Assembly (NCBI GenBank): GCA_022836915.1 | Contig: CP094668.1 | Span: forward strand, 6,138,001 to 6,202,000 | DNA: 64,000 nt | Source: Paenibacillus sp. OVF10 | GTDB lineage: Bacteria; Bacillota; Bacilli; Paenibacillales; Paenibacillaceae | Reading direction: 5' to 3' | Shown: positions 9,586 through 18,608 of the stretch, piece by piece | How the letters are laid out: each line of letters begins with the position of its first letter | How positions within the stretch are numbered: position 1 is the stretch's first letter | Position numbers and translations under genes: made by a program | The notes under the pieces: model-generated | Database searches by the model: none | Seen by the model: only the letters and a program-made list of their open reading frames with translations | What the model was told of the DNA's origin: nothing

Positions 9586-10467
9586 CTATTTGAGGGAACC
9601 GACCATGACACCTTTTTCGAAATACTTCTGGAAGAACGGGTACATGATGATGAGTGGCAGACTCGAAATGACAATCGCTGAGTATTTAATCATCTCGGAG
9701 AGCCGTTTCAGTTCTGCCATCGCAAGCTGATCACTGATCATGCCCGGTGCAGCCTGATTCTGAATCAGAATGGAACGCAGAACGAGCTGTAACGGATGCA
9801 GGTTCGGATTATCGAGATAGATCATTGCATCAAAATAGGAATTCCATTGCCCAACGAACGCATAAAGTGCAAGTACAAAAATGATGGGCTTTGATAAAGG
9901 AATGACGATCTGGAAGAAAATCTTCATCTCGGAGGCACCATCCACGTTTGCAGCTTCTTTCAGTTCCCGAGGGACTCCTTTGAAAAAGGTTCTGGAAAGG
10001 ATGATGTTCCAGACGTTAACGGCTCCAGGGATGATGATTGCCCACACCGTATCGAGCATGCCGAGATTACGTATGAGTAGATAGGTAGGGATCAATCCCC
10101 CGCCGAAGAACATGGTAATGATAAAGATAATCATGAAAAATCCACGTCCCGCGAGCCTATCATCCGACAATGCATAACCTGCAAATATGGATACGGTCAC
10201 GGTGATCAGTGCAAAAGAAACCGAGTACAATACCGCATTTGCAAACCCTCGGATCATGGCTGGATTGGACAAAATCATCTGATATCCGTCCAAACTCCAG
10301 TCCGATACATTAAAGGACAGTCCACGATTCAGTAGCACCGTGGGATCCATGAATGAGGCGATAACAATATAAATCAGGGGAACAACCACAACCAGTACAG
10401 CACAGGTGAGAAAGATGGCATTGAGTGTGAGGATCAATCGATCCATTCCCGTGTGTTTAACAACCAT
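9586..10467 (-). CDS. Carbohydrate ABC transporter permease, LplC-like
   Basis: A 293-residue inner-membrane protein with about six helices, the common length for this family. The ATG at 10467 follows AAAGGAG. The ATPase-contact EAA loop is visible as ELKEAANVDGASEMKIFFQI (about residues 185-204), followed by VIPLSKPI. It pairs with the LplB-like permease encoded 16 bases upstream and the binding protein downstream. As in other Lpl-type systems, no ATPase gene is present; a shared MsmX-like ATPase elsewhere is expected. Confidence 0.9.
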   Translation of the reverse strand: MVVKHTGMDRLILTLNAIFLTCAVLVVVVPLIYIVIASFMDPTVLLNRGLSFNVSDWSLDGYQMILSNPAMIRGFANAVLYSVSFALITVTVSIFAGYALSDDRLAGRGFFMIIFIITMFFGGGLIPTYLLIRNLGMLDTVWAIIIPGAVNVWNIILSRTFFKGVPRELKEAANVDGASEMKIFFQIVIPLSKPIIFVLALYAFVGQWNSYFDAMIYLDNPNLHPLQLVLRSILIQNQAAPGMISDQLAMAELKRLSEMIKYSAIVISSLPLIIMYPFFQKYFEKGVMVGSLK

Positions 10468-10483
10468 GGATAATACTCCTTTC

Positions 10484-11451
10484 CTAATAGAGGCCTTCGC
10501 CTTCATTCAATTTCTTCACAATCAGATTCACCGTCACCAGCAAAATCACATTGATAACCGAGTTGAACAATCCAACTGCCGCAGAATAAGCGTAATCTCC
10601 AGACTGTAACCCCACCTTGTAGACATACGTGGCAATAATCTCGGAGGAAGGCAGGTTCATGGACGTCTGCATCAGATAGGCCTTTTCAAATCCAATGGAC
10701 ATAATCCCGCCAGCTGCAAGGATAAAGACGATGGCCATAATCGGACGAATCGTTGGAAGGTCAATGTGGCGAATACGCTGAAGGAGATTGGCTCCATCCA
10801 GATTAGCCGCATTATGAAGCTCCGGATCAACATTGGCCAAAGCCGCAACGTATATGATGGAAGCCCAGCCGGCTCCGGTCCAGATATCGGACAAAATGTA
10901 GATCCAGCGGAAATATTCCGGTTCAGACATGAACATGATTGGCTGACCTGTAATCCATGTGGCTAATTGATTAATTGGCCCTGTCGGTGAGAGGAAGATG
11001 AACAGCATACCCACAACCACAACAACCGAGATGAAATTGGGTGCGTACAGAAACAATTGAATATTTTTTTTGATGCCAGCTCTGCGTACCTGATTCAGCA
11101 TGAGTGCCAGTAAAATGGGCACCGGGAAACTGAATATCAATCCCAAAAAGCTGAGTTTAAGCGTATTCATTAAAATGATATCGAAATTGGGTGAAGCTAT
11201 AAATTTCTCAAAATGCTTCAGTCCTACCCAATCACTACCCATGATGCCTTTGATCGGACTGAAATCCTTAAACGCAATGATGGCTCCGTACATCGGAATG
11301 TACTTGAAGATAAGAGTCAAAATTAAGGCTGGTGCAAGCAACATATATAAAAAGTAATTTTTTTGAGCTGCTGCAACCTATGACCGCTTGTCGTCCTCAC
11401 TTTCAGTACCCTTCCTTCGCCCTTTTTGCTGTCGGCTATGTTATCCAACAC
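10484..11451 (-). CDS. Carbohydrate ABC transporter permease, LplB-like (one frame break near N-terminus)
   Basis: The frame open from 11344 starts inside the first helix (MLLAPALILTLIFKYIPMYG). Adding one A to the A7 run (T7 at 11358-11364) joins it to an upstream reading frame that supplies the usual N-terminus ending HRLQQLKKNYFLY, for about 322 residues. A GTG at 11451 after GGGGG is the best start I can see, but this is uncertain. The EAA loop reads HNAANLDGANLLQRIRHIDL (near residue 215). It is the first gene of the fructan import operon, divergent from the LacI regulator. Confidence 0.82.
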
Positions 11452-11477
11452 GATACCCCCGTTCATTCTAGAAGTTG

Positions 11478-11785
11478 ACAATTGTTTTCAGTAAGGGCTT
11501 TCAATATTTACAATTGCCTATTTAATAATTTACAATTTATCAGGTTTCAACGGATTTAGTCAATACGTTTTGTAAAAAAATATTTGTGCATTTGATCATT
11601 TTATCTTTGCATTAATGTAACTAAAGAGGATTAAATTTGCATATATATAGCACTGAATCGTTAATACCAGCATAGATATTTCTATATCATTACTGTAATA
11701 GATCATCATTGTTACACTAATTAACGAAACTTCTGGAACAATTATGAAAATAGAATTCGCTTATCTAAATGTAAACACAATTGTG
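11478..11785. promoter_or_regulatory. Regulatory region between the fructan operon and lacI-type gene with ACAATTG motifs
   Basis: The 432-base AT-rich gap holds no gene. A short palindromic motif recurs: ACAATTGT at 11478-11485, ACAATTG at 11510-11516 and the 10-bp perfect palindrome CACAATTGTG at 11776-11785. One copy set lies near the permease start and one near the regulator start, as expected for operators of a divergent LacI-family repressor. The assignment is inference. Confidence 0.35.
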
Positions 11786-11883
11786 CATTTGTAAAACAGA
11801 GATTGCTATTTGTCCCGTTCTATTATACATTTGACTTAGAGAAGAATATGGATGACTATTGATGATTAGAGGTGAAGCATTAG

Positions 11884-12960
11884 ATGGCAAAGGAAAAAGT
11901 CACGATACAAGACATCGCTGATGCTTTGGGGATCTCCAGGAATACGGCTTCCAAAGCATTAAATGATAGCGGAAACATCCCGGATGAGACCCGAAATCGT
12001 GTAATTAAAAAAGCAATTGAACTTAAATATAAACAGTTTGCCTATATGGACAATGAGCATGTTCTAACCAAGCCTCCGGGCAATATCGCCCTGTTAACTG
12101 AAAACCTGCCTAATACATCTCACTTTGGTTCATTGTTAATCAGCGGTTTGGAGAAAAGAATCAGTGCGGAGGGATACAATCTCTCGATTCATATCGTGCG
12201 TGAAGACGATCAAGATACACTTACACTTCCCAACAATTTTGATATAGCCAAAGTAGACGGCATTATTTGCATTGAATTATTTGATCTGGAATATACAAAG
12301 CTGATTACCGATCTGGGCATTCCCACCATCTTTATCGATTGCGCTTCCAACATATGTTATCCCGAATTCCAAGCAGATTTGCTACTCATGGAGAATGAAC
12401 ATAGCATCTACCAGTTAACCAAAAAATTAATTGAGAGCGGCTACACAAGTATCGGATTCGTCGGGGATTACAATCACTGCAAGAGCTTTAATGAACGATG
12501 GGTTGGATATCAGCGTGCTATGCTGGAGGCGGGGTTGCAGGTCGACCTCTCCCATTGCATCGTAGATAATGATCGCCTGTGTTTCTCCAAGCCAGGATGG
12601 TTGAACCAGCGAGTGGCAGAGCTGACCTCCCTACCTTCCGCTTACGTATGCGCTAATGACTTTATAGCAGTTGATCTGATCAGGGCGTTAAAAGACAGAA
12701 ATGTCGCTGTGCCACAGGATATTGTGATATGCGGATTCGATAATGCACCCCAATCTCGAATTATTGAGCCAGCATTAACAACGGTTCATATTTACAGCAA
12801 TGAGATGGGCATTAAGGCTGCGGAGATGCTGTTATCCCGGATTAATAGCCCCTCACAACCTTATCAGGTCTCGCACATTGTGACCAAACCCATTATCAGG
12901 GAGTCCACGCCAGCAATCATGGCCGATCATTCTCAGATGGTTCATAGTTCTGCAAAATAA
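11884..12960 (+). CDS. LacI-family transcriptional regulator
   Basis: 358 residues. The N-terminal helix-turn-helix and hinge helix read KVTIQDIADALGISRNTASK, then ALNDSGNIPDETRNRVIKKA. The rest is a periplasmic-binding-protein-like effector domain (about residues 65-345) including the usual FVGDYN and VCANDFIAVDLIRALK segments. It is divergent from the fructan operon, so it most likely represses that operon and senses a fructan-derived sugar. A GAGGTGA ribosome binding site precedes the ATG. Confidence 0.9.
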   Translation: MAKEKVTIQDIADALGISRNTASKALNDSGNIPDETRNRVIKKAIELKYKQFAYMDNEHVLTKPPGNIALLTENLPNTSHFGSLLISGLEKRISAEGYNLSIHIVREDDQDTLTLPNNFDIAKVDGIICIELFDLEYTKLITDLGIPTIFIDCASNICYPEFQADLLLMENEHSIYQLTKKLIESGYTSIGFVGDYNHCKSFNERWVGYQRAMLEAGLQVDLSHCIVDNDRLCFSKPGWLNQRVAELTSLPSAYVCANDFIAVDLIRALKDRNVAVPQDIVICGFDNAPQSRIIEPALTTVHIYSNEMGIKAAEMLLSRINSPSQPYQVSHIVTKPIIRESTPAIMADHSQMVHSSAK

Positions 12961-13008
12961 AAAAACGTATGTCTCACGAGTAACAGCTCGTGAAGCATAC
13001 GTTTTTTT
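12961..13008. terminator. Bidirectional terminator after the LacI-type gene
   Basis: AAAAAACGTATG and CTCACGAG pair with CTCGTGA and CATACGTTTTTTT around a short loop, starting at the regulator's stop codon. The A-run and T-run on the two sides allow termination in both directions. Confidence 0.85.
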
Positions 13009-13077
13009 GTGTTTTCGATTTGGTTGGATGAAAACTCTATCCTATCCATCGTGGCCTAGATAGAAATCATCTCGCGA

Positions 13078-13896
13078 TTAGATCTCTTTCAAGATGCCTT
13101 TTACCAAACCAATAAAGGTTGTTTTCACTTGCGCAGCCACTTCAATAACTTCATCATGACTTAACGGCTGATCCAGAATACCACAGGCCATGTTGGTCAG
13201 ACAGGAAATGCCCAGTACCTTCATACCGCCATGAATGGCAACAATGGCTTCAGGTACCGTAGACATACCCACTGCATCCGCACCCATCGTACGAATCATG
13301 CGAATCTCCGCTGGTGTCTCATATGCCGGGCCACTCCACCATGCATAGACACCTTGCTGCAGGCCAACATTCTGCTCTTCTGCAACCTTAAGGGCAATAC
13401 TGCGCAGTTCGCGATTGTATACCTGTGATACGTCTGGGAAGCGCACACCCAGTTCAGCATTATTCGGTCCCATCAACGGGTTATTGCCTACCAGGTTAAT
13501 ATGATCTGTAATCAGCATCAGTTGTCCCGGCTCAAAGCTTGTGTTGATTGCTCCGCAGGCATTGGTGATAAGCAACTGCTCGACACCCAGCGCCTTCATG
13601 ATACGAACGGGGAAAGTCACTTCGTCCAATGTAAAACCTTCATAATAATGAAGACGGCCTTTCATCGCTACAACCGTTTTGCCCATCAGTTCACCAATAA
13701 CCAATTCATTGGCATGACCGATAGCCTCCGATTGAGCAAAATACGGAATCTCTGTATACGGAATAACGGTCGCATTTTCAATCTCGTCCGCGAGCGCCCC
13801 CAGTCCCGAACCCAGAATCATGCCTACGGCTGGTTTGGTATGGATTCGGTTTAATATGTAATCTCTTGCTTCCTGAATATGTGCGGATTGATGCAT
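13078..13896 (-). CDS. Purine-nucleoside phosphorylase
   Basis: 272 residues, matching the trimeric PunA/PupG family in length. It has the phosphate-binding MILGSGLGALADEIE (near 27), KGRLHYYEGF (near 79), ITNACGAINTSFEPGQLMLI (near 110) and the purine-site region YAWWSGPAYETPAEIRMIRT (near 185). It splits purine nucleosides with phosphate to base and ribose 1-phosphate in salvage. The start ATG follows AGGAGG. It stands alone between terminators. No purine riboswitch fold is obvious in the 100 bases upstream. Confidence 0.93.
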   Translation of the reverse strand: MHQSAHIQEARDYILNRIHTKPAVGMILGSGLGALADEIENATVIPYTEIPYFAQSEAIGHANELVIGELMGKTVVAMKGRLHYYEGFTLDEVTFPVRIMKALGVEQLLITNACGAINTSFEPGQLMLITDHINLVGNNPLMGPNNAELGVRFPDVSQVYNRELRSIALKVAEEQNVGLQQGVYAWWSGPAYETPAEIRMIRTMGADAVGMSTVPEAIVAIHGGMKVLGISCLTNMACGILDQPLSHDEVIEVAAQVKTTFIGLVKGILKEI

Positions 13897-14013
13897 AATG
13901 ATATCCTCCTGATGATCTGAATTGAGTTAAGAAAAACTGAGGTAATGAGGTGCTACTCATCAAGTGTAATGAACAATGGTCTTGATGTAAATGGAAGCTG
14001 TTCTATATACAAT

Positions 14014-14046
14014 AAAAAAACGACCCTATGCTCCAGAATCGTTTAA
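14014..14046 (-). terminator. Terminator of the 56-residue membrane protein gene
   Basis: On the minus strand AAACGATTC and the later GGGTCGTTTTTTT form a short stem followed by seven T, immediately after the small gene's stop codon. Confidence 0.55.
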
Positions 14047-14061
14047 AAACATGGACATCCC

Positions 14062-14232
14062 CTAATCCAATGTATATTTGTTTCTACTTTTCATGTAATC
14101 GATTGTCATGATCAGCAACAGCATGAATGTAGCAAACATCAGCGGTTTGGCAAAAGTACCTTCTTCAAAAATATAATAACTAAATGTAAAATTTCCGGCA
14201 AAAGTAATTAAATAGTTTCGGATGTAATCCAT
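14062..14232 (-). CDS. Small membrane protein, 56 residues
   Basis: An open frame MDYIRNYLITFAGNFTFSYY to a TAG at 14062-14064. Two hydrophobic segments are visible: about residues 7-21 and about 31-46 (LMFATFMLLLIMTIDYM), with a positively charged tail. A modest GATGAGAAG site precedes the ATG and a terminator follows the stop, which argues for a real gene. I do not recognise the family and infer no function. Confidence 0.6.
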   Translation of the reverse strand: MDYIRNYLITFAGNFTFSYYIFEEGTFAKPLMFATFMLLLIMTIDYMKSRNKYTLD

Positions 14233-14385
14233 CTTCTCATCTCATTTCAGGAAAGAATTTGGTTCACCATTTATTCTACCCTATCACATACTTCCATTTA
14301 AAACCATATTTTTATGATCCACACAAATCAACGTCACTAATCATGCACGAGATAGCCGTACTGTATAATCTATATTGAGTAAAGC

Positions 14386-14412
14386 AAAAAATCGGCCACA
14401 TCGTGACCGATT
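14386..14412 (-). terminator. Terminator after the xylanase gene
   Basis: AATCGG/CCGATT stem followed on the minus strand by TTTTTT, 20 bases after the xylanase stop. Confidence 0.75.
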
Positions 14413-14431
14413 CTCTCCACTTCCCTGATGT

Positions 14432-15433
14432 TCAGGACATAGGGTTAATGATACGCCAAAATGATTCCTTAGGCTGCAACTGCTGATCAAAAACAAAGGG
14501 CCAATTTTTGCGCCCACGAACCGGGAAATGGTCCAGCCAGGTGTAATTGTCCGCTACTCCCCAGAACGTCACAGAGGTAATGGATGATTTATACTCACGG
14601 AACAAATTGAAGATTTCTTCATATCGACGCTCCTGTAGCTCAGCCATCTCCGAAGTTGGCGCGATGAGGTCCGTTCGACGATCCTCATAACGAAACACGG
14701 ACATATCCAGCTCGGTAACATGCAACTGTACATCCAGTGAAGCATAACGCTCAATAGCCATTCGGATCTCCTCAATCGAAGGACCATGAATATTCCAATG
14801 CCCCTGCAACCCAATCCCGTGTACAGGCGCTCCCTTGTCCAGCAAAGACCGAACCAGATTGTAGATCTTCTCCCGTTTGACCGGATCCGTCTCATTGTAG
14901 TCATTATAGAAAAGAAGCGCATTTGGATCAGCTTCATGAGCCATACTGAACGCTTGCAGCAAATAATCTTCCCCCACCAGTTCTAACCACTTCGTGTCCC
15001 GCATGAACAGGTCGGTCTTATCTTCAATAGCTTCATTGACGACATCCCATGCATATATTTGCCCCTTATACCGACCTACTACCGTATCGATATGTTGCTT
15101 CAAGCGAGATAATAACAGCTCTCTGGAAGCAGGAGCACCTGAGGTATCTTCAAAAACCCATTTCGATGTTTGATTATGCCAGACCAAAGTATGTCCGCGA
15201 ACCGCAATTCCTTGGGCAACGGCAAAATCAACAATTTGATCCGCCGCCTCAAATGTATAACGATCCTCTTCCGGGTGAATTTCTTCGAATTTCATCTGAT
15301 TTTCAGCCGTGATGCTATTGAAGTGTTTGGCGATAAATTCCCCTTCGGACTGCAACATTCTGGTATGTACAGCAGCACCTATTTTAAACGTATTAGCGTA
15401 CGCAGCATGTAGTGATGGAATTTCTATTGGCAT
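14432..15433 (-). CDS. GH10 endo-1,4-beta-xylanase, intracellular
   Basis: 333 residues with no signal peptide or binding module, starting MPIEIPSLHAAYANTFKIGA after GGGAGGA. The acid/base glutamate is in WDVVNEAIED (near residue 127) and the nucleophile in LHVTELDMS (near residue 234). Other GH10 landmarks are GHTLVWHNQT (near 79) and TFWGVADNYTWLDHFP (near 290). Cytoplasmic GH10 enzymes in Paenibacillus degrade imported aldouronates and xylo-oligosaccharides rather than polymeric xylan. A perfect cre lies 44 bases upstream, so glucose repression through CcpA is likely. Confidence 0.93.
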   Translation of the reverse strand: MPIEIPSLHAAYANTFKIGAAVHTRMLQSEGEFIAKHFNSITAENQMKFEEIHPEEDRYTFEAADQIVDFAVAQGIAVRGHTLVWHNQTSKWVFEDTSGAPASRELLLSRLKQHIDTVVGRYKGQIYAWDVVNEAIEDKTDLFMRDTKWLELVGEDYLLQAFSMAHEADPNALLFYNDYNETDPVKREKIYNLVRSLLDKGAPVHGIGLQGHWNIHGPSIEEIRMAIERYASLDVQLHVTELDMSVFRYEDRRTDLIAPTSEMAELQERRYEEIFNLFREYKSSITSVTFWGVADNYTWLDHFPVRGRKNWPFVFDQQLQPKESFWRIINPMS

Positions 15434-15476
15434 TTACAATTCCTCCCTGCCCATTTTTATTCATCATATCGTTTGT

Positions 15477-15491
15477 TGAATACGCTTACAA
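15477..15491 (-). promoter_or_regulatory. cre site (CcpA operator) of the xylanase gene
   Basis: Read on the minus strand TTGTAAGCGTATTCA matches the consensus WTGNAARCGNWWWCA at all positions. It lies 44 bases before the xylanase start codon, overlapping the expected promoter region. Confidence 0.75.
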
Positions 15492-15555
15492 TGAACAAAT
15501 TATACTTCTTCCCCTCATATTTAACTAATTATGATCCTGGGCCCTGTGCGCAAAA

Positions 15556-15617
15556 CAAAAACACCTCCACGTTTGTTCCACTGCTCATCGCAACAGAACG
15601 ATTTCTTGGAAGGTGTT
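15556..15617 (-). terminator. Terminator downstream of the 115-residue protein
   Basis: On the minus strand AACACCTTCCA pairs with TGGAGGTGTT, followed by TTTTTG. An inner GTTC/GAAC pairing extends the hairpin. Confidence 0.65.
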
Positions 15618-15672
15618 ATGTGATCGCGATGTTCCGTTTAATTCAACTCATATACGAAGAGGATATGAAGCG

Positions 15673-16020
15673 TTACAGCTTGTCCACCTGTAACAACGTC
15701 ACCTGTTTCACGGTGCATGCCGGGTTAATTTGCTCCTCGGACAGAATGTTTAGCTTAATCAGGCTTTTCAGCTTATGGCTGTCTACCTTGGACAACAATC
15801 GCCAGATGTCCGGGTCTGGAAGAGAAGCATACAGCTTCTGATCATCGTATTCCTTCCGGTTCTGAAGCACTGTTTTCACGGTGTAACCACCAACCTGCGT
15901 CTCATACACCCCTTGTTCTGCACAATACGCAACAATCTCATCTCGTAGTACAGACAACTGCTGCTCAATATTTTTTTGCTGCTGCTTCAGGTCAAAGTAA
16001 GTTTGCACTTTCTGCTCCAT
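15673..16020 (-). CDS. Conserved hypothetical protein, 115 residues
   Basis: Starts MEQKVQTYFDLKQQQKNIEQ. The ATG at 16020 lies ten bases after GAGGAG; a GTG at 16029 would be too close to that site. The first 35 residues are a charged helix likely to form a coiled coil, followed by a short strand-rich part (GVYETQVGGYTVKTVLQNRK) and a helical end. There are no membrane segments or known catalytic motifs. It is followed by its own terminator, so it is probably a single-gene unit. Function unknown. Confidence 0.65.
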   Translation of the reverse strand: MEQKVQTYFDLKQQQKNIEQQLSVLRDEIVAYCAEQGVYETQVGGYTVKTVLQNRKEYDDQKLYASLPDPDIWRLLSKVDSHKLKSLIKLNILSEEQINPACTVKQVTLLQVDKL

Positions 16021-16153
16021 ATCGATCACGCTCCTCTACTATCATAGGTATGCGAGGATCGCTAGTTTAGGACTGGCTGTTTATTTTATTTAAAAAGTGG
16101 TCTTTCTATTACTTAATCGTATACTGACGTCATTTTATATCCCCGTATTATGA

Positions 16154-17026
16154 TTACAGCAGGTGTTCATTCAAATATGGATTATGGAAAACCATGCTGT
16201 GAACCCTTTCCATTACATCTGGCCCCATGGGTACATCCCCAACGCGCCTTAACAGAATCCAGCGCAGGCAAGCTATTGCTCCAAAAACCTGCTCCTCTTC
16301 CAGCGTGTACGTATAACTTGCAGAACGTGCAAATTGAGCGTGATACATCTCGCCGTAACTTTCCCCATTATAGATGGTGATCAGAAACACAGACCATGCC
16401 ATATCGTACCTTGGATCACCGTACTGCCCATTAGTCCAATCGATGATGGTGTAATGGTTGTCCATCTCAAGAATGTTTCCCAGATTATAATCGCCATGAA
16501 TCAAGCGGTCCTGTCTGATCTGAACCTGCTGGATCAAGTTTTCCAGAAGATCATTTATATCGTCATGTAATTCAATTTGAGGAAAAAAGTATTGAACAAA
16601 ATCGTACCTGAATATGTATTCTTCATCTTCTCCAGTCCCCACTTCATTCACCGAATAACGATGGACCTCCATTAATCGCTCAGCCAAATGTGTCAGTTTG
16701 GTTTGTGTTAATTGGGTAACCGGCTTCCCATCATAGCTCGTTAACAGCAATTGATTCTCTTGCTCGTCTAATCCCCAACCGTAGGGTTTGGAAACACGAA
16801 TTCCACTTTGATAAAGCTTGGACAATAATCGATATTGTTTGGCGATATCCGGTTTGGAATCCTTGTCCCAGACTTTCAATACGTACCGCTGATCACCCAT
16901 TTCGATTCTCATCACACTCGCTTCCAGTCCAGGTGACAAGGGAGTGATCTGATACTGCTGTTCAATCATCTGCTGAACACGCTCATCCAGTTCTATCCAA
17001 CTCATCTGGCTAAGTTGAATCGTCAT
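16154..17026 (-). CDS. Phosphotransferase of the aminoglycoside phosphotransferase / kinase-like fold
   Basis: 290 residues. The catalytic-loop motif RLIHGDYNLGNIL (near residue 198) and the metal-binding IIDWTNGQYGDPRYDMA (near 217) define the APH fold; YVLKVWD (near 50) is the ATP lysine strand. The ATG follows GGAGG. Members of this broad family phosphorylate antibiotics, choline, fructosamines or other small molecules. Nothing here names the substrate, and resistance should not be assumed. It is one of several single small enzymes in this part of the window. Confidence 0.8.
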   Translation of the reverse strand: MTIQLSQMSWIELDERVQQMIEQQYQITPLSPGLEASVMRIEMGDQRYVLKVWDKDSKPDIAKQYRLLSKLYQSGIRVSKPYGWGLDEQENQLLLTSYDGKPVTQLTQTKLTHLAERLMEVHRYSVNEVGTGEDEEYIFRYDFVQYFFPQIELHDDINDLLENLIQQVQIRQDRLIHGDYNLGNILEMDNHYTIIDWTNGQYGDPRYDMAWSVFLITIYNGESYGEMYHAQFARSASYTYTLEEEQVFGAIACLRWILLRRVGDVPMGPDVMERVHSMVFHNPYLNEHLL

Positions 17027-17062
17027 CGTTCTCCTCCTTCCATGTTATGACCGCCTCCCCTG

Positions 17063-17542
17063 TTATTCAGGTATAATCAGGCCTTTGCCAATCACATTGG
17101 CGGATACTGGCTGCTTGCCCAATTCTCTGCCCCATACCGACAGCTGTCCCATATGGTGAATTTCATGGGCGATCACATGTCGCATAACTTCTCCCCATGA
17201 ATCTGTACTGGCCTTGCCAGCTGAGCGATGATCGATAAAAGCTCTTTTTTCCATACTCGAATCCCAGGCTGTAACAAATGCCTCCACATCAGGACGTAAC
17301 TTGCGATCCAATTGCCTTACCGCCTCAAGATTCTGGTAGTTTGCAAAATCTTCCGCATCATCCGGTTTGCCCTGAAGCAACTGAAGCCAGCTCCACTCTA
17401 CATCAATGATATGAAATAACGTTTGTAATATGTTGCCTACTCCGCCCGTGCGAGGCCGAAGCAATTCTTCAAGCGGTACATCTTCACACCACACATACCA
17501 TTGCTCACGCACCATCCAGTTATAACGAAAGAATGTTTCCAT
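17063..17542 (-). CDS. DinB-family metalloprotein
   Basis: 159 residues forming a four-helix DinB/YfiT-like bundle. Metal-ligand histidines are visible as TLFHIIDVEWSW (near 43) and VIAHEIHHMGQLSVWGREL (near 125). The family includes damage-inducible and bacillithiol/mycothiol-dependent S-transferase-like proteins; the activity here is unknown. The start follows GGGGAA. It lies 30 bases downstream of a GNAT gene on the same strand. Confidence 0.8.
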   Translation of the reverse strand: METFFRYNWMVREQWYVWCEDVPLEELLRPRTGGVGNILQTLFHIIDVEWSWLQLLQGKPDDAEDFANYQNLEAVRQLDRKLRPDVEAFVTAWDSSMEKRAFIDHRSAGKASTDSWGEVMRHVIAHEIHHMGQLSVWGRELGKQPVSANVIGKGLIIPE

Positions 17543-17572
17543 TGGTATATTCCCCTTTATCGGCTATATTTT

Positions 17573-18109
17573 TCAGAGAGATTTGATCAATTCTGTATTG
17601 GCAAAGGTACCCTCCGAATGTTCAAGATCACCATAAATTCCGCTAATCTGATTAAATCCGGATTTAATCCAGAAGCGTAATGCAGGCCAATTTTTGAGCG
17701 CCACGTTAATTCGAATTTCCTTGTAACCAAGCTCAGAACAGTGCAGAGTTAGTGCCTGAATTAATTCTTGTCCATATCCCTGCTTCTGGATCTCGCTCTG
17801 GATATATAGAAATTCAAGATAAATTGAATCTTCCAAGGGATACCCATGGTATACACTTAACAAACCAATATAGCGGTCACCCTCATTCGTGCGAATGGAT
17901 TGAATTCGATAATTCTCCAGCCTGCCTCCCGGCGGAAGGTGGCCTTCTTCAAAACATTCTTTCACATAGTTCCGATCATGCTCTTGTCCATCCCATTGAT
18001 GCAAGTACCGACTGGTCTCATATATGGACTCGAGTTCAGGAATATCGGACTCCTTCACGTCCGAAATAATGAGCCTGTCTGACTTCCATTCTACTGGAAG
18101 TTGTTTCAT
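17573..18109 (-). CDS. GNAT-family N-acetyltransferase
   Basis: About 178 residues, starting MKQLPVEWKSDRLIISDVKE at an ATG eight bases after GGAG (a GTG nine bases earlier is possible). The acetyl-CoA site is EIQKQGYGQELIQALTLHC (near 110) and the C-terminal strand NWPALRFWIKSGFNQI is typical. Substrate unknown. A dispersed structured repeat ends about 50 bases upstream of the start. Confidence 0.82.
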   Translation of the reverse strand: MKQLPVEWKSDRLIISDVKESDIPELESIYETSRYLHQWDGQEHDRNYVKECFEEGHLPPGGRLENYRIQSIRTNEGDRYIGLLSVYHGYPLEDSIYLEFLYIQSEIQKQGYGQELIQALTLHCSELGYKEIRINVALKNWPALRFWIKSGFNQISGIYGDLEHSEGTFANTELIKSL

Positions 18110-18157
18110 CGTAATCACTCCATCTTTATATTCTATATAAGTTAAACTATTGAATAT

Positions 18158-18316
18158 TTACACTGGCCACTACGATGACAGAACAACCTTCCGATCGCTG
18201 TTATCCCCAGAGTTTTTTGATTCATTTTATAATGGGAAACTCCGGGGATAAAGGCGAACGCTCCGCTTCTTCAGGTCCTTTCTGTCCTCTCCGTTTCGTG
18301 CAACTATTCAGTTCAA
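18158..18316. repeat. Dispersed intergenic element, copy A
   Basis: It shares with 60121-60325 the blocks GATGACAGAACAACCTTC, CTGTTATCCCCAGA, GATAAAGGCGA, CTTCTTCAGGT and CCTCT-CGTT. The core is a hairpin TTATCCCCAGAGTTT/AAACTCCGGGGATAA. Outside it, GACAGAA and AGGT can pair with TTCTGTC and ACCT to close the whole element. It fills the gap between two minus-strand genes. Confidence 0.75.
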
Positions 18317-18318
18317 AT

Positions 18319-18597
18319 TTATTTAGTTAATTTCTTTTTTATATATAAGATTACATGAATACCTGCATAAATAAACAGGACATTGAACAAATATAGAAGT
18401 ACATTTAAATAGATGCCAGATATAAACCAGATTGTTCCCTCAGAGTTAGCATAATGATAATCCGTAAAGAATCGGAGCGGGAAACCATACTCTGTTCGGA
18501 GCGGTCCATCTTCAGTATGTAAAGTTCCAGGAATACATAGGATGGCTAATACAGCAAGCCAGGCTGATAGATTCATTATTCTTTTGTTAATCGTCAA
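18319..18597 (-). CDS. Hypothetical membrane protein, 92 residues
   Basis: Two hydrophobic segments (about 11-22 LSAWLAVLAILC and 55-85 IWFISGIYLNVLLYLFNVLF) flank a charged external loop, and the C-terminus is lysine-rich. The start is a TTG five bases after GGGGAG. It follows another hypothetical gene by 11 bases on the same strand. I do not recognise a family. Confidence 0.55.
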   Translation of the reverse strand: MTINKRIMNLSAWLAVLAILCIPGTLHTEDGPLRTEYGFPLRFFTDYHYANSEGTIWFISGIYLNVLLYLFNVLFIYAGIHVILYIKKKLTK

Positions 18598-18608
18598 TAC
18601 ATCTCCCC

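Noticed and set aside
13897..14010. Purine riboswitch before the nucleoside phosphorylase gene
   Set aside because: No three-way junction with the conserved core could be traced; only a possible TTTACA/TACACT promoter.
16154..17026. Aminoglycoside resistance gene
   Set aside because: The APH fold is clear but it is a very broad kinase family; no residues point to antibiotics.
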